This document shows positions 34,216 to 42,625 of a stretch of 57,523 nucleotides of DNA, piece by piece. The notes beneath the pieces are model-generated. The model saw only the letters and a list, made by a program, of their open reading frames with translations. It had not been told where the DNA came from and searched no databases. Within the stretch, counting starts at the first letter, position 1. Each line of letters starts with the position of its first letter. The stretch is from the NCBI GenBank assembly GCA_047610385.1, contig JBLGAC010000024.1, positions 1 through 57,523 of the forward strand, read 5' to 3'. This DNA comes from JBOCEF01 sp047610385. Lineage in GTDB: Bacteria > Pseudomonadota > Alphaproteobacteria > Rhodobacterales > Rhodobacteraceae. A program made the position numbers and the translations under genes.

Positions 34216-34815
34216 TCAGAGGAATTCATCCTTGCGGTGGCAGGGATTGAACTCTGTACGGCCATCCGATGCTTGGCGAATTTCCCAGGTCTGGCCGCAA
34301 TAGGTCTGCATCTGGTCATTGCTGAACGAAGACAGCAGCGTCCCTTCCACCGGGCGCGGGCCAGCCACGGCCGGGCGATAGATCCCATCGGCCGACGCCG
34401 CGGTGACGGGCATACCTGAGGCGGGCGTGTTCGACATTGGCGCTTGCGCCGCTGTGGGCTGGGCGGTGCACTGGCGTCCGGTCTGGGCTGAAACCAGCGC
34501 GTCATGCTGGCCCTTCAGAATCGACAGCTGCGCCTCCTCATCCCCGGCGGCGAGCACGAACAGCACGGGCCAGAACAGCACAAGGCCGACGCCCATCGCC
34601 ACCGCATCGCGGGTCGCCGCGTTGTCCTGCTTTTACGCAAGCACGACCACCCGGCGGCGGACCTCGCCTTCTTCAGCGGCAAGCTGCTCGCAGCTCCAAT
34701 TGGCATAAAGCGACGGCGACTGGTAGGCGCCTGCCACACTGGACGAAGACTTGGCGCAGCCCGACACAACCAGCGCCGACGCGGCGATTGCACAGAGCGG
34801 TTTTGACAACTTCAT
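34216..34815 (-). pseudogene. lipoprotein gene interrupted by an in-frame TAA
   Basis: Codons 1-60 encode a lipoprotein signal with lipobox VSGC (MKLSKPLCAIAASALVVSGC), then the YANWSCEQLAAE...VRRRVVVLA segment. A TAA follows at 34633-34635. The same frame then continues with KQDNAATRDAVAMGVGLVLFWP to 34216. I recall a proteobacterial lipoprotein family in which SCxQL, an Arg/Val-rich helix, a DAVAxG...FWP membrane-like segment and a GxxxA...C tail are contiguous. The two halves together therefore look like one roughly 200-codon gene with a single nonsense codon (for example CAA to TAA). No frameshift is needed. Stop-codon readthrough or a sequencing error are alternatives. The second half has further Cys residues and a YCGQTWEIR tail. 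Its leader 34816-34939 is AT-rich. Confidence 0.7.
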
Positions 34816-34939
34816 GAATTTGCTCTTTTTTTAAGACAAAAAACTGATCATGACTAACAGGGTCATGCGGAATATTTCAACTATGAATAGAATTTGCCAA
34901 AATTTTTAACGACCCGCTCACGTTGCGCGTCGCGCAGGC

Positions 34940-35623
34940 TCAGCCGCCTGTCAGGCGCCCGTCCTCAAGCCGCACAATCCGGTCCATGCGGGCCGCGAGA
35001 TCGGGATTATGGGTCGCGATCAACGCTCCCGCCCCGACCTCCGCCAGCGCGCCGCGCAGCACGTCGAACACCTTGCCTGCGGTCTCCGGGTCTAGGTTCC
35101 CCGTCGGTTCGTCCGCCAGCAACAGCCGCGGGCGGTTGGCAAGCGCGCGGGCGATGGCGACGCGCTGTTGCTCACCGCCCGACAGCTCCGCAGGGCGGTG
35201 CTTTGCGCGGGCCCCAAGGCCCATGAGGTCGAGCAACTGGGCCGCGCGCGCATTTGCGGTTTTGGCTGAAGATCCGTTGGCAAGCTGCGGAAGCGCCACG
35301 TTTTCCAGCGCGGTGAATTCCTGCATCAAGTGGTGAAACTGATAGACGAACCCGATCTCGCGCCGCCGCATGGCCGTGCGCACCGCGTCTGACCGCTCCA
35401 CGGTCATGTCGCGCCCGACGATCTCCACCATGCCGGCATCGGGGCGGTCCAGCAGGCCTGCGATGTGCAGCAGCGTGGATTTCCCTGCACCAGACGGCGC
35501 GGTCAGGGCCACCGCCTCACCAGCGGCCAGCACCAGATCAGCGCCCCTCAGGACATGCACCGCGGCGGCGCCTGCGCCATAGCTGCGGGAAATCCCGGTC
35601 AGGCGCAGCGCCGGATCATTCAT
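34940..35623 (-). CDS. lolD: lipoprotein-releasing system ATP-binding protein LolD
   Basis: This ABC ATPase powers extraction of outer-membrane lipoproteins from the inner membrane onto LolA. The 227-residue product has Walker A APSGAGKST (42-50), Q-loop YQFHHLMQEF, ABC signature LSGGEQQR (147-154) and Walker B LLLADEPTGNLDP (167 on). The gene start overlaps the end of lolC by 8 bp, so the two are cotranscribed. Confidence 0.95.
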   Translation of the reverse strand: MNDPALRLTGISRSYGAGAAAVHVLRGADLVLAAGEAVALTAPSGAGKSTLLHIAGLLDRPDAGMVEIVGRDMTVERSDAVRTAMRRREIGFVYQFHHLMQEFTALENVALPQLANGSSAKTANARAAQLLDLMGLGARAKHRPAELSGGEQQRVAIARALANRPRLLLADEPTGNLDPETAGKVFDVLRGALAEVGAGALIATHNPDLAARMDRIVRLEDGRLTGG

Positions 35624-36923
35624 AGCGAAGCGCCTCCACAGGATCGAGCCGCGCGGCCTTGCGCGCCGGGAATATCGTCACCGCAAAGCTGAGCGCCAGC
35701 GCCATGCCCGCGGTTTTCAGCACCACCGGCCAAGTCAATTCGGCCGGAAAGCGTGAGATCAACCGCACTTCGGGATCCCACGCGCCGCCGCCAAGCATAA
35801 AGTCCACGGCGTTGAAGATCGGGTCAATGTTCACCACGAACAGCACGCCAAGGGTCACGCCGATCACCGTCCCCAGCATGCCGATCCCGGCGCCGCAGAT
35901 AAAAAATATCCGCATGATCGCGCCTTGTGGCAGGCCCATGGTGCGCAGGATGCCGATGTCGTGGCCCTTGTTCTTCACCAGCATCACCAGCCCTGACACG
36001 ATGTTCAGCGCCGCGATCAGCACCACCAGCGATAAGATCATGAACATCACGTTGCGCTCCAGATCCAGCGCCGACAGGAATGCGCCATTGGCGTTCTTCC
36101 AGGTCCACGGCACATAGGCTTGCCCCGCAGCCTTAGCGATGCCGGTATCCAGCGCGCCGCCCGTCCCCAGATCGTCGGGACGCACCACCACAGCCTCGAC
36201 CATGTCGGCGACGCCGGTGCGGTTGAAATAGTCCTGCGCCACGTCAAATGGCATATAGACCCGGGTGCGGTCCACATCCGCACGCCCGATCTGAAAGATG
36301 TACACCACCTCAAAGGCGCGCTGCTTGGGCGCCATGCCGAACGGGGTGGCCATGCCGTTGGGCAAGATCATGGTCACCACATCCCCCGCCCGCACGCCCA
36401 GTTCGCGCGCCACGCCTGATCCCAGCGCAATGCCGCGCGGGAAATCGGCAAGGGCACCATCGCTCCATTCAGGCGATGCGATCCAGGGCAGGTCCAGCAG
36501 GTCTGCGCCGCGCATGCCGCGGACCGACACGCCAGCGTTGTTCTGGGCGCGGGTCAGCAGGGCTTGGCGCTCAATCAGCGGCGCGGCGCGGATCACGCCG
36601 GGGGCGGCAGACACGCGGGCGGTCAGCGCCTCCCACTCCACCACGTCACGTATCGGACGGCCATCTTGGTAGATGGTGCGCGGATAAAGGTTCACATGCC
36701 CTTCGGCCCCCAGCACGCGGCTGGTGAATTCGGTGCGAAAGCCCCCCATCACCGACATCACGACGATCAGCGTGCCGACCGCCAGCGCGATGCCGATCAA
36801 GGCATACCACACGATGGTCGACACGCCGCCCTCGCGCTTTTTCGCGCGCATGTAGCGCCAGGCGATCATCCATTCATGGCGCGCAAAAGGCGGCGCGCCG
36901 CGCTCGGTGCCGGTGTCAGCCAT
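35616..36923 (-). CDS. lolC: lipoprotein-releasing system permease LolC/LolE
   Basis: This is the inner-membrane permease of the LolCDE-type transporter. The 435-residue product has an N-terminal TM (IVWYALIGIALAVGTLIVVMSVMGGF), a large periplasmic domain (about 65-290) and three C-terminal TMs. The conserved FtsX-like segment is MILSLVVLIAALNIVSGLVMLVKNK. Only one permease gene is present, as in many alphaproteobacteria where LolC/E is probably a homodimer (LolF-type). It is preceded by proS 120 bp upstream. Confidence 0.94.
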   Translation of the reverse strand: MADTGTERGAPPFARHEWMIAWRYMRAKKREGGVSTIVWYALIGIALAVGTLIVVMSVMGGFRTEFTSRVLGAEGHVNLYPRTIYQDGRPIRDVVEWEALTARVSAAPGVIRAAPLIERQALLTRAQNNAGVSVRGMRGADLLDLPWIASPEWSDGALADFPRGIALGSGVARELGVRAGDVVTMILPNGMATPFGMAPKQRAFEVVYIFQIGRADVDRTRVYMPFDVAQDYFNRTGVADMVEAVVVRPDDLGTGGALDTGIAKAAGQAYVPWTWKNANGAFLSALDLERNVMFMILSLVVLIAALNIVSGLVMLVKNKGHDIGILRTMGLPQGAIMRIFFICGAGIGMLGTVIGVTLGVLFVVNIDPIFNAVDFMLGGGAWDPEVRLISRFPAELTWPVVLKTAGMALALSFAVTIFPARKAARLDPVEALRYE

Positions 36924-36953
36924 GGGATCGCGGTCCTCGCGGGAGGGGGGCGT

Positions 36954-36986
36954 GGGGGGGGGGGGGGCGGCCCCCCCCCCCCCCCC
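36954..36986. repeat. G14-CGG-C16 homopolymer inverted repeat
   Basis: Fourteen G (36954-36967), CGG, then sixteen C (36971-36986) lie in the 120-bp gap between proS and lolC. The transcript would fold into a very stable GC hairpin. Such tracts are prone to polymerase slippage and to sequencing or assembly error. Confidence 0.9.
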
Positions 36987-37043
36987 ATCAACGCGGCTGG
37001 GCGCGCGGGGCCGCAGGCCCCCAAGCCCGGCCGCAACGTCGGG

Positions 37044-38381
37044 TCAGAGGGCGGCGTAGATCGCGGCGATCTTTGCGGCGGCGGCGTCGGGCGACATTTC
37101 CTCAGTCTCGCCGGTGCGGCGGCAGGTCAGCTCGACCAAGCCATCCTTCAGGCCGCGCGGCCCGACGGTGATCCGCCACGGCAGGCCGATCAGGTCCATG
37201 GTGGCGAACTTGGCCCCGGCCCGCTCATTGCGGTCGTCATAAAGCGGATCGACCCCGGCGGCGGACAGCTTGGCATAAAGCGCTTCACACGCGGCATCGG
37301 TGGCGTCGTCGCCCTGGCGCAGGTTGACGATGCCGGCGCCGAAGGGCGTGACGCTTTCGGGCCACATCATGCCCTTGTCGTCGTGGTTCGCCTCGATCAA
37401 TGCGCCGACCAGACGCGACACCCCGATCCCGTGGCTGCCCATATGCACCGCCACACGTTTGCCGGTGCTGTCGATCACCTCGGCGCCCATGGCGTCAGAG
37501 TATTTGGTGCCAAAGTAGAAAATCTGCCCGACCTCGATGCCGCGGCCTTGGACGCGCCGATCCTCAGGGATCTGATCGAACAAGGCGGCGTCGTGGGTTT
37601 CGTCGGTGCGGGCATACGGCGTGGTGAATTCGTCCCGGATGGCTTCAAGCTGCGCGTGGTCGTCGAAATCAACCTCCCGCGCGCCCAATGCCAGATCCTC
37701 AATCGCCTTGTCGTAGAACACCTCAGATTCGCCAGTTTCCGCCAGCACGAGGAATTCATGGGTGTTGTCGCCGCCGATCGGGCCGCTGTCGGCGCGCATC
37801 GGGATTGCCTTCAGGCCCATCCGCTCATAGGTCCGCAGATAGCTGACCATGTGGCGGTTGTAGGCGTGCATCGCGTCTTCTTGCGTCAGATCGAAATTGT
37901 AGCCGTCTTTCATCAGAAATTCGCGGCCACGCATCACGCCAAAGCGGGGGCGGGTCTCATCGCGGAATTTCCACTGGATGTGGTAAAGGGTCAGCGGCAG
38001 CGCTTTGTAGCTTTCCACATGCGACCGGAAGATGTCGGTGATCATCTCCTCATTGGTTGGGCCATACAGCATGTCGCGTTCGTGGCGGTCGCGGATGCGC
38101 AGCAATTCTTCGCCATAGGCGTCGTAGCGGCCAGATTCGCGCCACAGATCGGCAGGCTGCAAGGTCGGCATCAGCATGGGAATATGACCCGCGCGGGCCT
38201 GTTCTTCGTGCACGATCTTTTCGATCTTGCCGAGCACCTTGAAGCCCAGCGGCAGCCAGGAATAAATCCCCGCGCTGGACTGTTTGATCATGCCCGCGCG
38301 CAGCATCAGCCGGTGGCTGACAATCTGCGCTTCGGCGGGATTTTCCTTGAGGACGGGCAGGAAGTAGCGGGTCAGGCGCAT
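37044..38381 (-). CDS. proS: prolyl-tRNA synthetase (short, editing-domain-lacking type)
   Basis: This class II aminoacyl-tRNA synthetase charges tRNA-Pro. The 445-residue protein is the short alphaproteobacterial form without the INS editing insertion. It opens with MRLTRYFLPVLKENPAEAQIVSHRLMLRAGMIKQ. The class II motif 2 is QWKFRDETRPRFG, and the C-terminal anticodon-binding region contains LYDDRNERAGAKF. ATG 38381 matches the family start; a longer frame reads into non-conserved intergenic DNA. It probably heads a transcript with lolC-lolD, although the G/C hairpin intervenes. Confidence 0.96.
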   Translation of the reverse strand: MRLTRYFLPVLKENPAEAQIVSHRLMLRAGMIKQSSAGIYSWLPLGFKVLGKIEKIVHEEQARAGHIPMLMPTLQPADLWRESGRYDAYGEELLRIRDRHERDMLYGPTNEEMITDIFRSHVESYKALPLTLYHIQWKFRDETRPRFGVMRGREFLMKDGYNFDLTQEDAMHAYNRHMVSYLRTYERMGLKAIPMRADSGPIGGDNTHEFLVLAETGESEVFYDKAIEDLALGAREVDFDDHAQLEAIRDEFTTPYARTDETHDAALFDQIPEDRRVQGRGIEVGQIFYFGTKYSDAMGAEVIDSTGKRVAVHMGSHGIGVSRLVGALIEANHDDKGMMWPESVTPFGAGIVNLRQGDDATDAACEALYAKLSAAGVDPLYDDRNERAGAKFATMDLIGLPWRITVGPRGLKDGLVELTCRRTGETEEMSPDAAAAKIAAIYAAL

Positions 38382-38583
38382 GGGACTGGTTTCTCCGTGG
38401 CAGCGTCGTTGCGGCGGCGGGGCCGCGCCCGCGTTGCGTTTGGGTCTAGCGGAGGGCGCGGGGCCGCGCAACGGGGCGTCGCGGCCAAAAGCGCGTTTCG
38501 GCGTGGGATTGGCACGCGCGCGGGGTGCGGCGGGCGGATCGGCGCAGGGGCGCGCCACGACCAGCATTATGAATACCGCGCCA

Positions 38584-38620
38584 CATATTGGCAAAACACT
38601 TGTAGATCATTGCCAATATG
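38584..38620. promoter_or_regulatory. perfect 11-bp inverted repeat upstream of proS and the small RNA
   Basis: CATATTGGCAA (38584-38594) and TTGCCAATATG (38610-38620) are perfect arms 15 bp apart. They sit in the 431-bp gap 38382-38812, about 200 bp upstream of proS and 90 bp upstream of the small-RNA promoter. This is a candidate operator or cruciform. A similar ATTGC...ATATGCC...CTGA pattern lies upstream of amt. Confidence 0.5.
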
Positions 38621-38685
38621 CCCTGAAATTGCTGCAACTGCGAACAAACGCGGCAGATCAAATGCAGATCATTTCGCTGCACCGG

Positions 38686-38713
38686 TTGCGCGAACGCCGC
38701 GCTGATGTATAAT
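38686..38713 (+). promoter_or_regulatory. sigma70-like promoter of the candidate small RNA
   Basis: A -35 element TTGCGC (38686-38691) lies 16 bp before a perfect -10 TATAAT (38708-38713). It is oriented away from proS and toward the terminator at 38772-38799. Confidence 0.7.
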
Positions 38714-38719
38714 CAAACG

Positions 38720-38799
38720 GTTCGCGAATGCGGCGATGGGACCAGAAAAACATCCCAAGTCTAGGGGGGAGACGGCTCGCACGCTTGCGGGCCGTTTTT
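38720..38799 (+). ncRNA. candidate intergenic small RNA, about 80 nt
   Basis: The RNA is bounded by a strong sigma70-like promoter (TATAAT at 38708-38713, start near 38720) and a textbook terminator (38772-38799). It contains possible pairing of GATG with CATC around a purine-rich loop (GGACCAGAAAAA). A G-rich stretch (CTAGGGGGGAG) could be exposed for base pairing. No convincing short peptide is encoded: an ATG frame exists but lacks a Shine-Dalgarno and runs through the terminator into DNA antisense to ppx. It ends 13 bp from the convergent ppx stop. The family is not recognised; Hfq is encoded in the same window. Confidence 0.6.
38772..38799 (+). terminator. intrinsic terminator of the candidate small RNA
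   Basis: A 10-bp stem from A38772-A38781 pairs with T38786-T38795 (one G-U pair). The loop is CGCT and five T residues follow (38795-38799). It is oriented for plus-strand transcription. ppx on the other strand has no T tract here. Confidence 0.9.
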
Positions 38800-38812
38800 C
38801 ATTTCTGCGCGG

Positions 38813-40330
38813 TCAAACCCGCTCCGCCCCTGCAATCACAAGCTGCGGCGCAAGGTTCATGGTGGCCGCGAGGCTGGAGAGCCGTTTGTCCACCACTTCT
38901 CCCGCCAGATCGGCGATCTCACTGGCCAGCGTCAGGCGCAGCACATCAGGGTCCGGCGCCAGCAGGCTGCGCGGCAGCACCCCCGGGGCTGCGCCCGACA
39001 GCATCGCGCCCAGACGGATCGCGCGCCCGAGGCGTTTTGCGACGGCCAGGTCCTCCGCGCTCAGCAGGCTCAGCGCAAAGGCGCTGTCGCGCAGCTTGCG
39101 CCCCGACCGATAGCGGTGGCTAAGGGTGGCACCAAGAAACGCGCGCTCCGGGTGGCTGATGCCGGTCAGGTTGGCGCGGTGCACGGTTTCCAGACAGGCG
39201 ATGTCGCGGTGGTCGGGATGGGCGTTCCAGCTCACATCGCTCAGCAGACATGCGGCGCGCACCAGGCGTTGGCGCGACGGGTCAAGGTCCAGAAACAGTG
39301 GCCGCACCCAATCTGCCAATTCGTCGCCAAAGCCGGGAAAGCGGCCCAGCACCGCCTCCATGTCGCGCGATGCGGACAAAAGCGGATCTTCGGCGCGTTT
39401 TTCGGGCGAGAGATGTTCATACAAAACCCCCTCACGCAGCCCGAACGCAGACACCGCAACCTCAGCGGGGCGCGCGCGTTCGATCAGCCGCGCCAGCACC
39501 TGCGCGCCAAGCGGCGTGACCGCCAGACGCGCTGAGGACACGTTGGTTTCCTTGGCCAGATCAGCGGGGTCGGCGGTGGAAATGTCGCGCGCCGCGGCCA
39601 GCATCGCATCGCCCGATTGCGAGAATTCGTGCAGCACCTGCAGCGGGTGATTGATGCGCGCCATGTGAATTTTGGCCAGCGCACGCCACGCGCCGCCCAC
39701 CAGGAACAGACGCCCACCAGCCTCACCGATCAGGTCCGACGCGCCTTCGAGCGCGCGTTTGATTTCGGTGTCCGCGTCCTCAGCGCTAAGGCGTGCAAGG
39801 CGCAGCGGTCCCAGCGGAAAGCTACGCCCCGGCCCGGCCAGCGCGCCGCCCGACACCCGCGCCAGTTCCAGCGACGCGCCACCCAGATCGGCCACCAGCC
39901 CGTCAGCACCGGGCCAGCCCAGCAGCACGCCCTGGGCGGCAAGCCGGGCTTCGTCCTCGCCCGATGCGACGCGCAGGCGAAGGCCGGTTTCGCGTTCGAT
40001 CAGGTCACGAAATTCGGGGCCATCAATCGCGTCGCGCATGGCGGCGGTGGCAATGCCGTCCAGTGCTTCAACCTGCATGCGGCGCGCGATTTCGGTAAAA
40101 CGGCGGATGGTGGCCAGCGCGCGGCGACGGCCATCAGGCGACAGCGCGCCGGTGCGCTGAAGATCAGCGCCAAGGCCGCACAGCACTTTTTCATTGAAGA
40201 AATAAGCCGGGCTGCGCCGCAGTGCTTCGAACACCACCAGACGGACGGAGTTCGAGCCCACATCCACAACGCCCACGCGGCGTCCGCCGAGCGGGGCGGG
40301 AGCCGCGCCGTAATGATCCGCGTCGTTCAT
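38813..40330 (-). CDS. ppx: exopolyphosphatase Ppx/GppA family
   Basis: This enzyme hydrolyses terminal phosphates from inorganic polyphosphate (and/or pppGpp). The 505-residue ASKHA-fold protein has the phosphate-1 motif VGVVDVGSNSVRLVVFEAL near residue 19. A second phosphate-binding block, LVADLGGASLEL, follows, then a C-terminal HD-like region (LSDVSWNAHPDHRD). It lies 108 bp downstream of ppk in the same direction, pairing polyphosphate synthesis with breakdown. Confidence 0.94.
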   Translation of the reverse strand: MNDADHYGAAPAPLGGRRVGVVDVGSNSVRLVVFEALRRSPAYFFNEKVLCGLGADLQRTGALSPDGRRRALATIRRFTEIARRMQVEALDGIATAAMRDAIDGPEFRDLIERETGLRLRVASGEDEARLAAQGVLLGWPGADGLVADLGGASLELARVSGGALAGPGRSFPLGPLRLARLSAEDADTEIKRALEGASDLIGEAGGRLFLVGGAWRALAKIHMARINHPLQVLHEFSQSGDAMLAAARDISTADPADLAKETNVSSARLAVTPLGAQVLARLIERARPAEVAVSAFGLREGVLYEHLSPEKRAEDPLLSASRDMEAVLGRFPGFGDELADWVRPLFLDLDPSRQRLVRAACLLSDVSWNAHPDHRDIACLETVHRANLTGISHPERAFLGATLSHRYRSGRKLRDSAFALSLLSAEDLAVAKRLGRAIRLGAMLSGAAPGVLPRSLLAPDPDVLRLTLASEIADLAGEVVDKRLSSLAATMNLAPQLVIAGAERV

Positions 40331-40438
40331 CGGTCGATCCCGTCGGCTGCGTCGGATGGTCTGGCCACGGGGGGCCGTCCGGTATCAGCGGTCGCACGTT
40401 GCATGCGGCGGGGTCAAGCGCAGAGGCCCCGCCGCGCA

Positions 40439-42616
40439 TCAGACACGGGCCAGCAATTCGGGGGCATCATCGATGCCCGCGCGGCCACGGCCCGACAGCG
40501 ACGGGTGTTTCATGAAAAATTCATGGGCATTGAATTGGGTCTCGCCCTCAGGCGTTTCAGCGCGCAGCCATTTGCCGTCTGGCTGCAGGACCCAGCTTTG
40601 CGCCTCATCCCGGAAATTCGCTGCCATCACCTGGTTCAGGATCTGCCGCTTCACAGTGTCGTTGTGGATCGGCACCAATGTCTCAACCCGGCGGTTAAGG
40701 TTGCGGCCCATCCAGTCGGCTGAGGAAATCCAGACATCCGCACCCTGCCCCGGCAGTTTGCAGCCATTGCCAAAGCAGACAATGCGGCTGTGTTCCAAAA
40801 ACCGGCCGATGATGGATTTGACGCGGATGTTGTCCGAAAGGCCCGCAACGCCGGGACGCACGCCGCAGATGCCGCGCACCACCAGGTCAATTTTCACGCC
40901 CGCTTGGCTGGCCTCATACAAGGCGTCGATCAGCTCAGGCTCAATCAACGAATTGACCTTGCCCCAGACCTGCGCCGGACGGCCCGCCTTGGCATGTTCA
41001 ATTTCCCGAAGCAGCCCGTTCAGCAGCGTGGATTTGAGGGTCTTGGGCGCGATTCGCAGCACCTCCATCCCCGCGGGTTCCGCGTAGCCGGTGGTGAAAT
41101 TGAACAGGCGCGCGGCGTCGCGGCCCAGCCGCGCCTCGCAGGTGAACAAGGAAAGGTCGGTGTAGATGTTGGCGGTGATGGGATGGTAATTGCCGGTGCC
41201 CCAATGGGTGTAAGTCACCAATTCCCCACCCTCACGGCGCACCACCATCGAACATTTGGCGTGGGTCTTCCATTCGATGAACCCATACACCACCTGCGCC
41301 CCCGCACGCTCCAGCGCGCGGGACTGGCGGATGTTCGCGGCCTCATCAAAGCGGGCCTTCAATTCGATCAGCGCGGTGACCGATTTGCCGTCCTCGGCTG
41401 CTTCGCACAAGGCGGCAACGATCGGGCTGTCTTTGCTGGTCCGGTACAGCGTCTGCTTGATCGCTACCACATCGGGGTCGCGCGCCGCCTGTTCCAGAAA
41501 CTTCACCACGATGGAAAAGCTTTCATAGGGGTGGTGCAGCAGCATGTCTTTCTGGCGGATGGCGGAGAAGATGTCGCCATTATGGTCCTTCACCCGCTCA
41601 GGCATGCGCGGGGTGTAGGGGGTGAACCACAGCTCAGGCCGTTCCTTGATCACCAGTTCGGACACGTCCTTGACGCCGACCAGCCCGTGAACCTCAACCA
41701 CCTCGTCGCGGCTGACATGCAGCTCATCAGTGATCATGTCTTTCAGATCCTGCGGCGCGCCCGCAGCGATGGTCAGGCGGATCACCTCGCCGCGGCGGCG
41801 GCGCTTTAGCGCGATTTCAAATTCGCGCACCAGATCTTCGGCCTCTTCCTCGACCTCAATGTCGCTGTCGCGCAGCACCCGGAACGCGGCGTGACCAACC
41901 ATGCGATAGCCCGGGAACAGGGATTTGAGGAACACCTGCAAAAGGCCTTCGAGCGGCAGAAACCGGATCACGTCGGGGCGCCCGCCTTCAACGCGCACAA
42001 AGCGCTGCACCTGGCGGGGCACCGGCAGCAGCGCATCAAGCGGTTCATCATCGCTTTCGCGCCGAAGTTGCAGCGCCAGCGCAAAGCCGCCATTGGGGAT
42101 GAACGGGAACGGATGCGCCGGGTCGATCGCCAGCGGCGTCAGCACCGGGAACACCTGGTCGAGGAAATACCGCTCCAGCCGTTCAATGTCGGCGCCGGTC
42201 AGGGCGTGGCGGTCGATCACTTCGATCTTGGCCTCGGCCATCTCATCGCGCAGCAATTCCCACACCTCCTGCTGGCGGGCCATCAGGGCGCGGGCATCGG
42301 CGTCGATCATTTCCAGTTGCTGGGCGGGGGTGAAGCCATCGGCGCTGGGGGTTTCCAACCCGCCGCGGCGCAGACCGCGCAGGCCCGCCACGCGCACCGT
42401 GTAGAATTCATCGAGGTTGGAGCCCGAGATCGACAGAAAGCGCACCCGCTCCAGCAACGGGTGGTCGGTGTTCCCAGCCTCTTCGAGCACGCGCCAGTTG
42501 AAGGCGAGCCAGGACATCTCTCGATTGAAGAACCGCTCAGGGCCAGCATGATCGATGTCGAGGACAGTATGTTCAGGGTCGGGACCGCAAGGGTGATTCA
42601 AAAAGTCCGCTCTCAT
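40439..42616 (-). CDS. ppk1: polyphosphate kinase Ppk1
   Basis: This enzyme reversibly makes inorganic polyphosphate from ATP. The 725-residue length is standard. It has the N-terminal domain RFFNREMSWLAFNWRVLEEA. The autophosphorylated His452 lies in EWKTHAKCSM (HxK motif of the PLD-like fold). The second phospholipase-D-like block and THWGTGNYHPITANIYTD follow. The start ATG 42616 is 9 bp downstream of the hdaA stop, so hdaA, ppk and probably ppx are cotranscribed. Confidence 0.97.
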   Translation of the reverse strand: MRADFLNHPCGPDPEHTVLDIDHAGPERFFNREMSWLAFNWRVLEEAGNTDHPLLERVRFLSISGSNLDEFYTVRVAGLRGLRRGGLETPSADGFTPAQQLEMIDADARALMARQQEVWELLRDEMAEAKIEVIDRHALTGADIERLERYFLDQVFPVLTPLAIDPAHPFPFIPNGGFALALQLRRESDDEPLDALLPVPRQVQRFVRVEGGRPDVIRFLPLEGLLQVFLKSLFPGYRMVGHAAFRVLRDSDIEVEEEAEDLVREFEIALKRRRRGEVIRLTIAAGAPQDLKDMITDELHVSRDEVVEVHGLVGVKDVSELVIKERPELWFTPYTPRMPERVKDHNGDIFSAIRQKDMLLHHPYESFSIVVKFLEQAARDPDVVAIKQTLYRTSKDSPIVAALCEAAEDGKSVTALIELKARFDEAANIRQSRALERAGAQVVYGFIEWKTHAKCSMVVRREGGELVTYTHWGTGNYHPITANIYTDLSLFTCEARLGRDAARLFNFTTGYAEPAGMEVLRIAPKTLKSTLLNGLLREIEHAKAGRPAQVWGKVNSLIEPELIDALYEASQAGVKIDLVVRGICGVRPGVAGLSDNIRVKSIIGRFLEHSRIVCFGNGCKLPGQGADVWISSADWMGRNLNRRVETLVPIHNDTVKRQILNQVMAANFRDEAQSWVLQPDGKWLRAETPEGETQFNAHEFFMKHPSLSGRGRAGIDDAPELLARV

Positions 42617-42625
42617 GGCCCGGTC

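Noticed and set aside
33615..34505. 296-codon minus-strand frame and 126-codon plus-strand frame between lpd and the lipoprotein gene
   Set aside because: Arg/Cys/Pro-rich composition, overlap with the lipoprotein frame and no start signal; no recognisable domain.
34216..34602. Treating the distal lipoprotein segment as an independent 128-residue gene
   Set aside because: The frame is open back to the TAA with family-like residues (KQDNAATRDAVAMG) before its first ATG, and no Shine-Dalgarno precedes that ATG.
36564..38705. 713-codon plus-strand frame across lolC, proS and the intergenic region
   Set aside because: It is antisense to two well-supported genes, runs through the G/C homopolymer, and its product is His/Arg/Gly-rich with no motif.
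38728..39123. Small protein starting inside the candidate small RNA
   Set aside because: No Shine-Dalgarno; the frame runs through the terminator and then antisense to ppx.
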